In this document: one piece after another, positions 11,431-23,639 of the stretch | How positions within the stretch are numbered: position 1 is the stretch's first letter | How the letters are laid out: each line of letters begins with the position of its first letter | Assembly (NCBI GenBank): GCA_023512835.1 | Contig: CM042088.1 | Location: forward strand, 11,152,078-11,216,077 | DNA from: Taxillus chinensis | Taxonomy: Eukaryota > Streptophyta > Magnoliopsida > Santalales > Loranthaceae | DNA length: 64,000 nucleotides | Direction: 5' to 3' | The notes under the pieces: model-generated | What the model was told of the DNA's origin: nothing | What the model saw: the letters and a program-made list of their open reading frames with translations, nothing else | The model's database searches: none | Position numbers and translations under genes: made by a program

Positions 11431-12796
11431 CTTTCCAGTCCCTTAATAGTAGCCTCCTCGGCTTACCAAGGTAACCTCACAGGCCCACATGACCACTTGA
11501 GTTCACAATTCTATCCTCATGTCTTGACCAAGAGAGAGGATTTTTGTAGAAGCTATTTTCTTGAAATAAAAAGTCCCAGCATTGGCTCCTCATAATATAA
11601 CTGAGATGATCTGATTTTTGGGGATTTTTCTGAGAGGTCTAACCCCACTTTCCAAAAAGTCATCACTACGAAAAACTGCATATTTCGGGGATTTTACACT
11701 AAATCCCAATTTTCACATTTTGAAGGAGTAGAAATTTGATTTTATAGTATCTTTTTTTAATCCAAATGGGGGGTATTTCCTTATTTATATTGTAACATAA
11801 GTATATTACTTAAATATGGAGAGAGGTAATACTGTCAACATACTGGAGAGAGGCATAATGGTTACAATGTGAATGGGTCCAGTCACCCAGTCAACATACA
11901 CTGGAAACTGCACTGTCTAACTGCTCGAGACACCTTGCTTGACGCTCTTCTCGACATTGCTTGACACTCTAAGCTCGAGCAACATGCTCGAGGCTCCCTG
12001 CTCGATGCTCTGCTCAACACTCTGCTTGAAGCTCTGCTCGAAGCTAGCCTCGAGCAGTTCCCCAGTCGCGAACTGTCAACTGCGTTCTTCCCGATTTCAT
12101 CCCAAAATCTAAATATACCCGTTAAATCTCAAATTTTAAGCACTAATTCATCCCCCAAATGGCTTTCTAACTCATCCTAGCCATCTTAGGCTACCAAAAC
12201 AACATCAATTCATACCAAAACAACATAAATCGAGTTTCTCAAACTCTAGGGGTCATACTTCCAATTCCACGAATTGGGAGTTAAATCACATGTTTTAGCT
12301 ACTTTAACAAGCATAATCAACGATATAGGAGTGAGAAGAACGAATTCCTACCTCGACTTTGGTCGATTTAAGCTCCGGATCGTTAATTTCGCTTTATCCC
12401 TTCTCTTTCTCTCTCTTATCCTCCTTCTCTCTCTAGAAAGGCAAGCACATATGACACTTAGGGATTTGGGTTTTCACTTTTAATTCATTAAAATATCAAA
12501 ATTACCCTCACAGGTTCCCGACTCCAAATTAAGCTCAATTACTGTCAAAACGCTACGTTTGACGAGTACATCACTGTACTGAGATTTATTTTTCCAAATA
12601 ATACCACAAATACAAAGTCACCTGACCACACCACAAAATCCCAAAATTAGCCTTTCGGGACTCCGACTCCAAATCGAGCCCACTCACAGTCAAAACTCTC
12701 TATTTGATGCATACGTTGTCGTACTAATATTCACATCCTTCGATGTGCACTCCATCACATGGTTAACTACCAAAACCCGAAACATGGGTCATTACA
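11431..12796 (-). repeat. Truncated gypsy LTR, U3 side
   Basis: Ends AACATGGGTCATTACA at 12796, the terminus seen at 28785 and 36090 (ACACGGGTCATTACA). The minisatellite at 11041-11430 probably belongs to the same LTR. The expected opposite terminus is not found, and no polypurine tract follows the end, so this is a truncated copy. Confidence 0.55.
11918..12062. repeat. CTCGA-rich cluster in LTR
   Basis: Dense degenerate repeats of GCTCGA / TGCTCGAG over about 145 bp in the truncated LTR. A second independent cluster is at 13876-14075, and the U3 of element G1 has an analogous TTCGA-rich tract (28556-28720 and 35865-36030). Confidence 0.7.
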
Positions 12797-12893
12797 ATAC
12801 ATGATCATTGACTTTTATTTTTGTCTCCAGGCATATTGAGAGTAATTCTTTTCGAGAGAGATATTTTCCTTTTACATTTATAAATATGATATT

Positions 12894-12909
12894 ATATATA
12901 TATATATAT

Positions 12910-12983
<74 letters not shown>

Positions 12984-12989
12984 TGAGTG
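12894..12989. repeat. (TA)n(GA)n compound microsatellite
   Basis: A short TA run followed by about 35 GA units. Confidence 0.95.
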
Positions 12990-13796
12990 AGTGAGAGGTA
13001 GCACACCAAAATAGATATAGATATTTAAAATTATTAGAGCACTAGTAGCAAATTCTCTATAGAAGTCTGTTTCCTTATATTTAGGAAAAAAGTTAAAAAG
13101 TCATAAGATCATTCACACAGTAGATACCTTATATTTAACTTTCTTCATAGGGTTTGTATAGTATTTCTCAATGTATTGGAAAATACTATTTACTCATTAT
13201 AATTATTAAATTATATATAAAAAAAATTTCTCACCTCTTTCTTTCATGTTTCTCAGAATATTTATTTTTATTTCATATTAAATTTTAAAATTTTTTATTA
13301 AATTTAAAAAGTGGTATAAAATATTGTTTTAATGATATAGATAGTGAGTTAAGGAATCTACTGTGATGTATATTCATATAACGAAGTAAAAAGCAGTTTC
13401 AATATATAAATTTAGGGAAAATAATTGAGTTTCTGGTGTTAGTGCTCTTATAAATTAGTGCTAGATTTTTAGTTTTTTAAAAAAATTATTTTGATTATGA
13501 AGCATGGGATGAAACCTGTTACCCTAATACAATGCCAATATTTGGAATGCAAATGCTATTCCACATTTGGCTGTTCCTAATAACTAATGACAAAAAATGT
13601 TTATGTATTTAAAAAATATTACAGAGGATTGTTAAACCCTCTAAATTCAATCCTACGTAGGAATTTAATTAAGATTTCCATTTATTATCCCGCTAGATAT
13701 GTTGAGACAATTTCAATTTTGGGCTTATTGAAATTTGAAAGCTTTAAGTTAATATATAAAATGAGTAGTGCTAGGTACAACTGACGTTGCGATATC
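12990..13796. other. AT-rich region without recognised features
   Basis: AT-rich, with no credible ORF, LTR terminus or RNA gene that I can recognise. Confidence 0.5.
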
Positions 13797-14200
13797 TTTT
13801 GCGTCCCCGGCTGATGTGAAATAAGCCACCTCAGCATTTTTTCCACGATTCGGCGCGCTTCCAAATCATCGCTTGAACCTCCACTCGAGAATGCCTCGAG
13901 CAGAGTCTCGAGCATACAAACTCGAGCATATCTACTCGAGCCTCTGCTTGAGGCATGCTCGAGCCGCACCTTAAACAGAGGCTGGCGCATGGGCTCAAGC
14001 ATATCTGCTCAAACCTTAAGCTCGAGTAGGCATCGAATAGGCCCTGAGCAGGCGTCGAGCAGGGGCTCGAGTAGGCATTCATCATCTCTCTCACGCTCAA
14101 ATCTATGGGTTTTTGAGTTCTTTCGACTGTAATTTCTGACGAAAACTTCAAACGGTCATAACTTTTTGTACAGTGGTTCGATTTAGGCCCTTTTTTTTTT
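13797..14200 (+). repeat. LTR-like fragment with CTCGAG cluster
   Basis: Contains about 15 CTCGAG/GCTCGA words (13876-14075), then a segment around 14105-14200 ('acttcaaacggtcataactttttgtac') of the kind that recurs in plant retrotransposon LTRs. Termini are not identifiable. Confidence 0.4.
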
Positions 14201-15205
14201 TATTTGTAGGTATGGACGAGAGCTACAACGCCAAAATACCTATAAGATTTTTTCACTTTTGGATATCGAAAAAAAGCACTCTATCGCATTTAAAACATGA
14301 TTTTATGTCATATTTCTTTCTTATCCTGTTCAGATTCACGACTCCAGACTCTTCCCTCCTTCTACTGCTCTGTTTCTCTCTTTCTCAAATGTGGTGTGCT
14401 GCGCGTAAATTTTAAGTATTTTTACTGACATGATAATTATTACGTCATCCAATTGCACAGCGAGACCACATCTGAGGTTGCAATTAGTATTTTTCATATA
14501 AAATTGTGATTTAACCGGCATGGATGACCTGTCAAAATTGTAATCGTGTTCTCTTTGTACCGCAACTGCAAGCGTGGTATCAATTCAACACATGGCGCGT
14601 TGTTGTTGTTGTTTTTAATATAAGAAATAAATAAATAAATAAACGTTGCTATTTGCGGCTATTTTGACCCACAACAGGGTAACTGGGTTTCTACTACTCT
14701 ATACGTAAAGCAAGACGGTTGTTACAATAACACGACGTGTCTGACCCCATAGGATGAATCCCCCTAAAGTTCTTCACTCGTTAAGGCTGACGACACGTAA
14801 ACGCAATCAAAACAAATGGGAATCCAATAAATAAATAAATAAATAAGAATACGAAGAAAGCAGGGGAGATGAGTTTCCGCGTAGACAGCTGAGGCTGATC
14901 AGAAAAGTTGAAAATCAATAAACAAAAGCAATATGGTAAACGAAAGGAATTATAAAGCAAACTAGTGAACTACAGCTGCAAAAAGGAAAAAAAAAGAAAT
15001 CGAAACTATAGTTACTATATAATATTATTGCACAATAATAATAATAATAATAATAGTAGTACATACAAATAATGATGATGATGACGAGTTGGGGAAAGAA
15101 AATAGCGGTTCTGTGCATATGCTCGCTTTGACGCCATTCTTAAGCAATAAAAATCTCTCTTTCTCGCTTTTGACAATTAGACAGCGTCCGTTCACACCCT
15201 CATTC

Positions 15206-15214
15206 CATAAATAC
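15206..15214 (+). promoter_or_regulatory. Possible TATA box of the trihelix gene
   Basis: CATAAATAC about 115 bp upstream of the ATG at 15329, followed by a pyrimidine-rich leader. The match to TATAWA is imperfect. Confidence 0.35.
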
Positions 15215-15328
15215 ATCGCCCTTTTCGCTCTTTCTCTTTCCGATCAACCGTGCGCTCCCGGAAACAAAAATCAAATACGTATTTCGAATACTATTCAATA
15301 AATCTCTTTTTTCCGGATTAGTTTTTGA

Positions 15329-16455
15329 ATGGAAGGGCATCATCATCCTCATCAACACCATCAGCACATGCTGCAGCAGCAGCATATGATGATGGGAAGC
15401 GGTGGTCATGGTCATACGAGTGTCAATACGACGACGTCCGCCGGCGATAACCGGTTTCCGCAGTGGAGTATTCAAGAGACGAGGGAGTTTCTAATGGTCA
15501 GAGCCGAGCTCGACCCTACTTTCATGGAGACGAAGCGGAACAAGCTCCTGTGGGAAGTTATCGCTTCCAGGATGAGGGACAAGGGTTTCAATCGCAGCGC
15601 TGACCAGTGCAAATGCAAATGGAAAAACCTTGTCACCCGTTATAAGGTGTGTATATATATATATATATATGTGCGTGTGCTCGTACGTGTGTATACAATT
15701 TTATTTATTTTTATAAATAGATAGACGTACGTTCATAACACCCTTTTTCTTACAATAGTAACTTTGTGTGGTACTATGTTCAGAGTTTTTTTTTTTTTTG
15801 GTTAAGTACTGCGTTCAGAGTTCGGTGATTTTATACAAGAATTAAGAGATTTTAGAATTCGTGCCTTGTTCGTTTGTAATAGGCAAGCGATGCGATGGAG
15901 CTGGAAGCATTGAGGCAGCAGTTCCCATTTTACAGTGAGCTACAAGGCATATTTGCTGGTAGGATGCAGGGAATGATGTGGAGCGAGACCGACAGCGGGG
16001 GCGGTGGGTCAAGAAGAAGGAAGCATCTGTCGCTAGAGGAGGAAGATGATCATCACCAAGAAAATGGAGGGGCTCAAGAAATTGACGGGGGAGTTAGGAA
16101 AAATAAAAGAAGCAAGAAAAGTTCTGCTGCCAACGAAAATGTTAGTGGTAGTACTAGTGCTAGTACTAGGATTAGTAATAAGGCGCGGGAGATGCTGGAG
16201 GAGCTCATGAGGCAGCAGATGCAGATGGAGGCCCAGTGGTGCAAGGCGGCCGAGGCAATGGAGAAGGTGAGAGCCAGCAGGGAGGCGGAGTGGTGGAGCG
16301 CTATGCAGGCGCTGGAGAGCGAGCGGATGGCTGCAGAAAGGCGGTGGAGAGAGAGGGAGGAGGCAAGGAGGGCAAGGGAGGAGGTGCGGGGCGAAAAGAG
16401 TGATGCCCTTGTGACTGCCGTCATAAACAGGCTCTGGAGGGACGACAGAATTTGA
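15329..16455 (+). CDS. Trihelix transcription factor, GT-3-like, two exons
   Basis: A nuclear DNA-binding protein of the plant trihelix family, closest in layout to the GT-3a/GT-3b group that binds GT elements. Exon 1 is 15329-15646 (106 codons, ending ...NLVTRYK) and exon 2 is 15883-16455. The 236-bp intron has GT...AG ends and is in phase 0; it contains a short TA run. The product is 296 aa. Residues 1-30 are His/Gln/Met-rich. The trihelix domain runs from about 43 to 115 (FPQWSIQETREFL, WEVIASRMRDKGF, QCKCKWKNLVTRYK) and continues across the splice site into LRQQFPFYSEL. An acidic/basic linker with a KKNKRSKK-like nuclear signal follows, then a long Glu/Arg-rich coiled coil to the C terminus, as in GT-3 dimerisation regions. 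The frame is open with no defects. A copia element begins 427 bp after the stop. Confidence 0.9.
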
Positions 16456-16877
16456 ATATGTTTGCCCTTCTTTGTCATGGAGAGAAGTCACTGGAGCAAG
16501 AAAAGAAGAGGCATGCAGCACTGATCGAGCAAGCTGGTGATCGAGGTTTGTATATTGGAACCTCCTTGATTATTTTTACACGCTTTTCGTTGTTTTGTAG
16601 GTTGGTATGTTTGTCTCTATCAATTATTGATTTCTAAATGGACGCGGTTAGATAAGACGTCGAGCAATCGATCGATGGCTTCCATTTTTATTAGTGTTTG
16701 GATGATAGAAATGGACGAATCTATGAATATTGGGAAATATATGATTTTAAGAACAATTGCACGTACAGTTATAGAGATGTATATTAAATGAATCTATTTA
16801 ATGAGTGGTCAAAATGGGGTGTCATTAAAGGGCACTACCGGCCAGCTCCGTGAAAGTGCAGTAACATGGGCTGGGTT
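16456..16877 (+). other. 3' flank / likely 3' UTR of the trihelix gene
   Basis: Follows the stop codon and runs to the target duplication of the copia insertion. The short frame at 16452-16637 has an EKSLEQEKKRHAALIEQ stretch resembling coiled coil but no supporting start or splice logic, so I treat it as UTR. Confidence 0.45.
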
Positions 16878-16882
16878 CGGAT

Positions 16883-17198
16883 TGATAGAATTAAGTAAGC
16901 TAGTGGTGAAGATCAGCAATGCGTACCTTAGTTGTTTTATTTCTTTATTTGAGTCATATTATTTCTTTTTCGTTGTTGATTTTGTTTTCGCTTTTGTGTC
17001 GTGTTGAGCAAGGTAAGAGTTTAGGATTTATTATTTGATTGATATCATGATCTCTTTAGTTTGGTAAGAAGAGTCTGTACGTGTGTTTGCTTTTGCTATA
17101 TAAGATTAATAAGAAAACAGAGTCGGTATGTGTTGAATACCACAAAAGAGTGTTTCTTTTTTCTTGTTTCTCTGGTTTTCTCCTCTGTTAATCTTTCA
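16883..17198 (+). repeat. 5' LTR of C1 (316 bp)
   Basis: Begins TGATAGAATTAAG and ends AATCTTTCA. Relative to the 3' LTR it lacks 11 bp after GGTGAAGATC and 7 bp after GCGTACC; apart from these only a few substitutions separate the two. Confidence 0.95.
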
Positions 17199-17200
17199 TT

Positions 17201-17212
17201 TGGTATCAGAGC
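17201..17212 (+). other. Primer-binding site of C1
   Basis: TGGTATCAGAGC, complementary to the 3' end of plant initiator tRNA-Met, two bases past the 5' LTR. Confidence 0.9.
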
Positions 17213-17220
17213 CAATACTG

Positions 17221-17916
17221 ATGGCTGAAACTCAGAGCGACGAGATGAAAACAGTGGCACCGCCATTACAGGCGCGAAGTAGTGGTTTTCCAATTCAGTA
17301 TCCAATGCTGAATGACATCAATTATGGGTTGTGGGCTGTTAAAATGAAAATTTTATTATGTGCTCTAGGCGTATGGACGGCAATTGAAGATGATGTAGCT
17401 TTAGATGAAGAGAAAGATCATAAAGCCTTTGCTGCAATTTCTCAAGCTATACCAGACACAGTGATGATGGTCATAGCAGAGAAGAAAACTGCTAAAGCTA
17501 CTTGGGAAGCCATCCAACAGCAGAGCGTCGGAGAAGACCGTGTTAGAAAAGCAAGAGCACAGGTCTTGAAACATCAATTTGATCGGCTCATCATGGAAGA
17601 GACGTCTAACATCTTGGAGTTCTCTAAAACCCTCACCACTACAGTTGGTGAAATCCGATCACTCGGAGTCGAAATGGAAGAAAGCATGGTGGTTGAAAAG
17701 TTGTTCAGTGCTGTTCCTGACAGATTTCTTCCCCTTATTAGTACTATCGAACAATGGGGAGACATATCCAAGATGTCCGTTGCAGAAGTTGTTGGACGTT
17801 TACGAATATTTGAGGAGAATCAAAAAGGACGCAGAGAGCATCGGGAAGTAGGGGAGCAAATACTACTCACCCGAACACAAGTGGGAAGCACTGTCTACGG
17901 AGCGAAAGGGGGTTGA
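17221..17916 (+). CDS. C1 gag (frameshifted end)
   Basis: Copia gag protein, the structural component of the virus-like particle. ATG at 17221, shortly after the primer-binding site. The protein has the gag-polyprotein layout: an N-terminal segment with YGLWAVKMKILL, then a UBN2-like region (KATWEAIQQQ, LEFSKTLTTTVGEIRSLG). The frame ends at 17916 after a one-base shift near 17875-17885; the next frame continues directly into the zinc knuckle (CFNCNEYGHFASEC) at about 17980, so gag and pol were originally continuous. Confidence 0.85.
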   Translation: MAETQSDEMKTVAPPLQARSSGFPIQYPMLNDINYGLWAVKMKILLCALGVWTAIEDDVALDEEKDHKAFAAISQAIPDTVMMVIAEKKTAKATWEAIQQQSVGEDRVRKARAQVLKHQFDRLIMEETSNILEFSKTLTTTVGEIRSLGVEMEESMVVEKLFSAVPDRFLPLISTIEQWGDISKMSVAEVVGRLRIFEENQKGRREHREVGEQILLTRTQVGSTVYGAKGG

Positions 17917-17941
17917 AGGATCAAACCAAAGGCATGGCTAT

Positions 17942-20900
17942 GTGAGAAAGCCTTACCGAAAGTTTGATAAAAGCAAAGTAAGATGCTTCAACTGCAACGA
18001 GTATGGACATTTTGCCTCGGAATGCAATAAACCCAAGAAAGAGCAAGCATTCACGATAGAAAAGGAGAAGGATGAACCAACACTCTTGATGATTGAAAGC
18101 CGAGAAATACCCACCAAGACAACAAATACAGATGGTGGAATACTACATCAAGCTACTGCAACAATGAAGCAAGAGGGAGACAAAGATATCATATGGTACC
18201 TGGATTCTGGTGCCAGCAACCACATGACTGGCTGCAGAAAGTTTTTTACTGATTTGAACATATCCATTGGAGGGAAAGTGAGTTTTGGTGACGGATCAAC
18301 TGTGTCCATAGGTGGTCGTGGATCTGTTCTACTCAAAGGACGAACAGGTGAACAACTACTAACAAATGTGTACTACATTCCCAAGCTGACGAGTAATATT
18401 ATTAGCCTGGGTCAACTAGAAGAGCGAGGATGCCAAATTGTCATGAAACAAGGAAGGTTACAAGTGTTTAATCCCACAGGAAAAATGATTATTCATGTTG
18501 AGAGGACACAAAATAGGCTATACACCCTGAATATTGACTCTGCACCATCTGTTTCATTACTCACATGCCTTGTTGATGTGGCTTTAACATGGCATGCTCG
18601 ATATGGACATTTGAATTTCCAGGCACTTCATAAACTGAGCCAGGAAGGCCTAGTTGAAGGACTTCCACCTCTTAGTCACGTAAAGGAAATATGTGAAGGT
18701 TGTCTAGCAGGAAAACAACGGCGCACCCCATTTCCACAGGAAGCAAATTTCAGAGCAAGTATGACCTTAGAGCTATTCCATGGTGATTTATGCGGACCTA
18801 TCACACCGTCCACACCATCCGGTAATAGATACTTTCTCTTGATTATTGATGATTACAACAGATATATGTGGATTTCTCTGTTAAAAAGTAAAGACCAAGC
18901 ATTTCAGAGATTTAAAGAAATTCAAGTAGCTGCTGAAGTGGAAAAAGGTGTGAAGCTGAAAGGTTTTCTAACTGATCGTGGAGGCGAATTCCAATCTAAT
19001 GACTTTATGAATTACTGCAAACAGATGGGTATCAAACGATATCTCACTGCACCATACTCACCACAACAAAATGGGGTAGTCGAGCGGAAAAATCAGACAG
19101 TCACAACGATGGCCCGCAGCATGATGAGAAGCATGAATGTCCCTATGATTTTTTGGGGAGAAGCTGTCACCACAGCTATATACATTCTCAACCGCGCACC
19201 AACTAAAAGTGTAGAGAGGATGACACCTTATGAAGCCTAGCATCAACGAAAGCCAACTGTCCATCACATGCGCACGTTTGGGTGTAAGGTGCATGTGAAA
19301 CCCATCAGCCCTCAAGATGGAAAATTTGCAGCCTGCAGCTCCCCGATGGTTTTCCTTGGATATAAAAATAATACTAAAGCCTATCGTGTGTATAATCCTC
19401 TCATGAAAAAGGTAATAGTCACACGAGATGTTGTTTTTGAAGAAGAAAAGGCTTGGAATTAGGATTCCTTGGGTCATTCAGAACACCTCTTAGACTCTAG
19501 TGACGTGCAGGGAGTCGGCAGTACCCAATATATGTTTCCTCCAACGCAAAACAGTCAACAAATGAAGAAACTGAAGCAGATGGATCCGTGATCCCTCAAA
19601 CTCCATCTCCTTTTGTCGTTTCACCCACACAAGAGTTAAGTCCTAATTCCTCATCATATATAAAGACACCAATTCGCATGTGCAGTGTACAGGACCTGTA
19701 CGATGCAACTGAACCGATACAAATTGAACTCTCTGGTCTCTGTCTTCTAGGCATGGAAGAACCAACTACTTTCCAGGAAGCTGTGACACATGAACACTGG
19801 AGACGCGCCATGCAGGAAGAAATCGATGCTATCCAAAGCAATAATACATGGAGTCTAGTAAATCCTCCATCAAAGCAACAAGTCATCGGTTTGAAATGGG
19901 TCTACAAAATCAAAAAGGACTCTGATGGGAATTTGCTCAAGTATAAGGCACGACTAGTGGCAAAGGGGTATGTACAAAAATATGGAATCGATTATGAGGA
20001 AGTATTCGCTCCGGTTGCAAGAATGGAAACCGTGAGATTATTCATTGCTCTTGCAGCTCAAGAGGGATGGTGGTTACATCACATGGATGTAAAGTCCGCT
20101 TTCTTGAATGGTGTCCTGATAGAAGACGTATATGTCCAACAACCCCTTGGTTTTGTGGTAAAAGGAGATGAACACAAGGTACTCAAGCTACACAAGGCAT
20201 TGTACGGCCTTAAACAAGCTCCGAGAGCTTGGAATATCAAGTTAGACAGCACGCTTCTTTCTCTTGGTTTTGAAAGGAGTCCTTTTGAGTATGCTGTTTA
20301 CACGAAAAATAGAGGAACTACACGACTCCTTGTTGGAGTATATGTGGATGACTTAATCATCACTGGGAGCTGTCAAGAAGAGATTGAAAAATTCAAACAG
20401 CAAATGAAGCATTGTTTTAAAATGAGTGACTTGGGATTATTAAGTTATTATTTGGGCATAGAAGTGGATCAATCGACATATGGCATCTCTGTCTGTCAGG
20501 CAGCATTTGCGAGGCGGATTCTTCAAGATACAGGTATGGCAGATTGTAATCCCACTCAATCTCCCATGGAGGCGCGTTTAAAATTGAGCAAGCATAGTCC
20601 TTCAAATCCGATTGATCAGACCAAGTTTAGAAGTGTGGTGGGCAGCCTGCGATATCTTGTAAATACCAGGCCTGATTTAGCCTATTCAGTTGGAATTGTT
20701 AGCAGATATATGGAGACTCCAAAGGTTGAACATATGGCGGCAGTCAAACAGATCTTAAGATATGTCAAAGGAACTGTTCGGCTGTGTTGTTTTTATAAAA
20801 GAATGAATGGAGTAGAGCTACATCTGGTGGGGTATAGTGACAGTGACATGGGAGGCGATATTGATGATAGGAAAAGTACCACTGGCGTGGCTTTTTTCTT

Positions 20901-21210
20901 GGGTGCTAATTTGATCAGTTGGCAATCCAAGAAGCAAACAGTTGTGGCACTTTCTTCTTGTGAAGCTGAATACATAGCAGCGGCCACAGCGGCGTGTCAA
21001 GGAATGTGGTTACGGTCTCTTATTGGTGATCTCATGAATGAAGCACCACGAAGGATAAAGTTGTGCATCGATAACAAATCAGCTATCTCTTTATGCAAGA
21101 ATCCGGTGTATCACGATCGTAGTATGCACATTGATACACGCTTTCACTATATACGCAATTGCGTGGACGAAGGGAAAATTCTAGTTGAACATATTGGAAC
21201 TTGTGGATAG
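17942..21210 (+). pseudogene. C1 pol (protease, integrase, RT, RNase H), broken
   Basis: Encodes, in order, a CCHC knuckle (CFNCNEYGHFASEC), aspartic protease (DSGASNHM), GAG-pre-integrase HHCC region (WHARYGHLNF...CEGCLAGKQ), integrase core, reverse transcriptase ([22 protein letters not shown] active site) and RNase H ([25 protein letters not shown]). In-frame TAG codons occur after PYEA (19240) and after KAWN (about 19462), each where the family normally has Trp, so both look like TGG to TAG changes. Another stop at 21210 cuts the last residues. The RT-RNase H part (19588-21210) is open for 540 codons. Confidence 0.9.
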
Positions 21211-21302
21211 CTGGCGATATTCTAATGAAGCCTCTGGGCAGACAAAAATTTATTATTATGCGGGAATAGATAGGGATGCAAGTTATGAAGGATACAAACT
21301 AG

Positions 21303-21316
21303 CTTAGGGGGGTGAA
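21303..21316 (+). other. Polypurine tract of C1
   Basis: CTTAGGGGGGTGAA immediately before the 3' LTR, the priming site for plus-strand DNA synthesis. Confidence 0.8.
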
Positions 21317-21650
21317 TGATAGAATTAAGTAAGCTAGTGGTGAAGATCTCTACCCGTATCAGCAATGCGTACCTGTAGCTTAGTTGTTTTATTTCTTTAT
21401 TTGAATCATATTATTTCTTTTTCGTTGTTGATTTTGTTTCCGCTTTTGTGTCGTGTTGAGCAAGGTAAGAGTTTAGGATTTATTATTTGATTGATATCAT
21501 GATCTCTTTAGTTTGGTAAGAAGAGTCTGTACGCGTGTTTGCTTTTGCTATATAAGATTAATAAGAAAACAGAGTCGGTATGTGTTGAATACCACAAAAG
21601 AGTGTTTCTTTTTTCTTGTTTCTCTGGTTTTCTCCTTTGTTAATCTTTCA
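21317..21650 (+). repeat. 3' LTR of C1 (334 bp)
   Basis: Full-length version of the LTR, TGATAGAATT...AATCTTTCA, followed by the target duplication CGGAT. Confidence 0.95.
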
Positions 21651-21655
21651 CGGAT

Positions 21656-23580
21656 TACATTAGTTTTCAACACGGACATGTAATACTGGATTTGGGACCT
21701 TCTTCTTCTTTTTTTTTTTTTGGTTGTTCTAACCAATATTTCATTATTATCATTGCTATTCTTATTAATGGATAATTAATAAGAAAACCTAACCTCTAAT
21801 CATTCTTTGTTCAATTCATCTTTTAGAGAAATAAGCACTTTAATTTAATGGATACAATTATTTGTGTGTCTGCAATGGGTAACCAAGATTAAGGCAGCTA
21901 ATTTGGTTATACAAGTTACATCAAATCACTTTTTGAATATCATTTCCTTTTTTTGAAAAAGGTTCCATTGGGATCGAGATTATATTTGGGTCAACATCCT
22001 TGGGGGAGGGGGCGCGGTGGGCGGGGGTGGGTGTTTTGGTGTGAGGGATATGATAGCATATATATTTATGCAAGAGGTTTCATCCAGGTTTCAAAAATTC
22101 TGACCCCCATGTACCTCAAAACAAAACCCAACAAAGAAGACAAGGAAACAACAAAAGGGTTCAAAATATTGCTGTGCCTTTTGTATGGATATAAATATAT
22201 GGGTTATCGTTTGGAGTTTTAGGTTATAAGTCCGTCGCATGGAGTTCACCTGTATATGGAATTCTTTTTATAAAAACTAGATAGTCAGTTTTTGTATGTA
22301 ATTAAACCTGGATATAAATATTATATTATTTATGTGTATAAAACTAAATTGACAAATTTTGTTTAAATTTGGCGGCCAGTACTCATCATCAGTTTATATA
22401 TATAATTTTTTCCGTAAGATAGAGAATATATATTAGCATGAGGAATGGAAACTCTGTACGAAGTTCCCATGCGAGAAGCAGGATTTGTCTAATTTTGGGA
22501 AGAGCCTAAGACGAACTGTGTTTGCGATGGGTATCGAGGTCATATTAATTTACTTTACTCAATTGATTTATTTGAATTAGCATCTTAATTTCGCTTATGC
22601 TATAATATAAAGAAGCATCGACAATTCAAAGACAATCGATAGCGTAAATAAAAGACACAGTGGTTCATTAACAATATATTAACCATGTTCACTCGACAGA
22701 AAAACAAAGAGTTTTGTTGATATATATTAAAGAGATTACACATTTCTATCTACATAACTCGGTTATCATGACCTACATAGTTTATATATAGTATTCTCTA
22801 GACGTGTACCTCCCGTGCCTGGACAAGCCGCCCATGCTAAAGCATTGCAGCAACCGATTCAAGGCATATTGTTAGTAACCACGTCTAATTTGGCAGTCAA
22901 ACATTACTTATATCCATAAAGCACTACCTGTAGAAATGAACGTTCCATGGTCCCGAAAGGTTGGCCCACTTGTAACGAATACGAATCCCATTTTTAAAGC
23001 ATATCATCACGCTTATGTTTGAGAACATTTAGATGAAACTCTCTTCTCTTCCTATAATTTATTCATTTCAATAGTTAATTACAGGATTAATTCTCGTCGT
23101 GATCCCATAGTTAAATTCTTAACCTGTTTATAGCATATACAATTAAACTTTGGGAGAAAAAAATGTACGATGAGCACGATTCCTACACATGTATATTTTA
23201 CATTCGTGTCTTAAATAAGCGTAATATTATTGTGTATAAAAGCTAAGTTTTGCATTATTAATTAATGGGCCATCCTTTATCCATTTATTATTATTATTTT
23301 TTTTTTTATTAATTTTTTTTACTCTCTGCACTGCCAGCAGCGTTGAAAAGTGCTGGGTACGAGCAACCCAAGAAAGCCTGGTCTTGCAGTCACATTTTTA
23401 ACATGGGATAAGGTATATATCTTAGTGTGGGTGACACTTAGATTTGATCACAGGGCCAGCCCCCGTGGATTTTACAATGAGGCCCCACGTAATAAACTTA
23501 TGATTTTTTTATTGAATAAATAGAAAAAAAATTTAAAAAAAATCGACAGCATCTCCCAATAAGTGAAAATTAGATTTTTA
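21656..23580. other. Gene-free AT-rich DNA
   Basis: Continues the sequence interrupted by C1. I see no ORF with domain character, no LTR termini and no RNA gene. The frame at 21953-22222 covers a G-rich patch and is not convincing. Confidence 0.5.
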
Positions 23581-23639
23581 TTAGGGATCCAAACCTTGTA
23601 TCATCACTATCAATAATCAAATAAAAATTATTGGATAAA

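Larger units (their letters stand above)
16883..21650 (+). mobile_element. Complete Ty1/copia retrotransposon C1
   Basis: LTRs at 16883-17198 and 21317-21650 flank a copia-order gag-protease-integrase-RT-RNase H region. The 5-bp target duplication CGGAT is present on both sides (16878-16882 and 21651-21655). The primer-binding site is TGGTATCAGAGC. The order of integrase before reverse transcriptase fixes the superfamily as Ty1/copia. The coding region has one frameshift and several stops, so the copy is non-autonomous, but the LTRs are very similar, which suggests a fairly recent insertion. It lies just downstream of the trihelix gene in the same orientation. Confidence 0.95.

Noticed and set aside
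16033..16521. Minus-strand ORFs of 134-162 codons
   Set aside because: They lie antisense to exon 2 of the trihelix gene, whose frame and splice sites are convincing.
16452..16637. Possible third exon of the trihelix gene (EKSLEQEKKRHAALIEQ)
   Set aside because: The preceding frame ends with a clean stop at 16455 at the expected protein length, and no acceptor/donor pair is evident.
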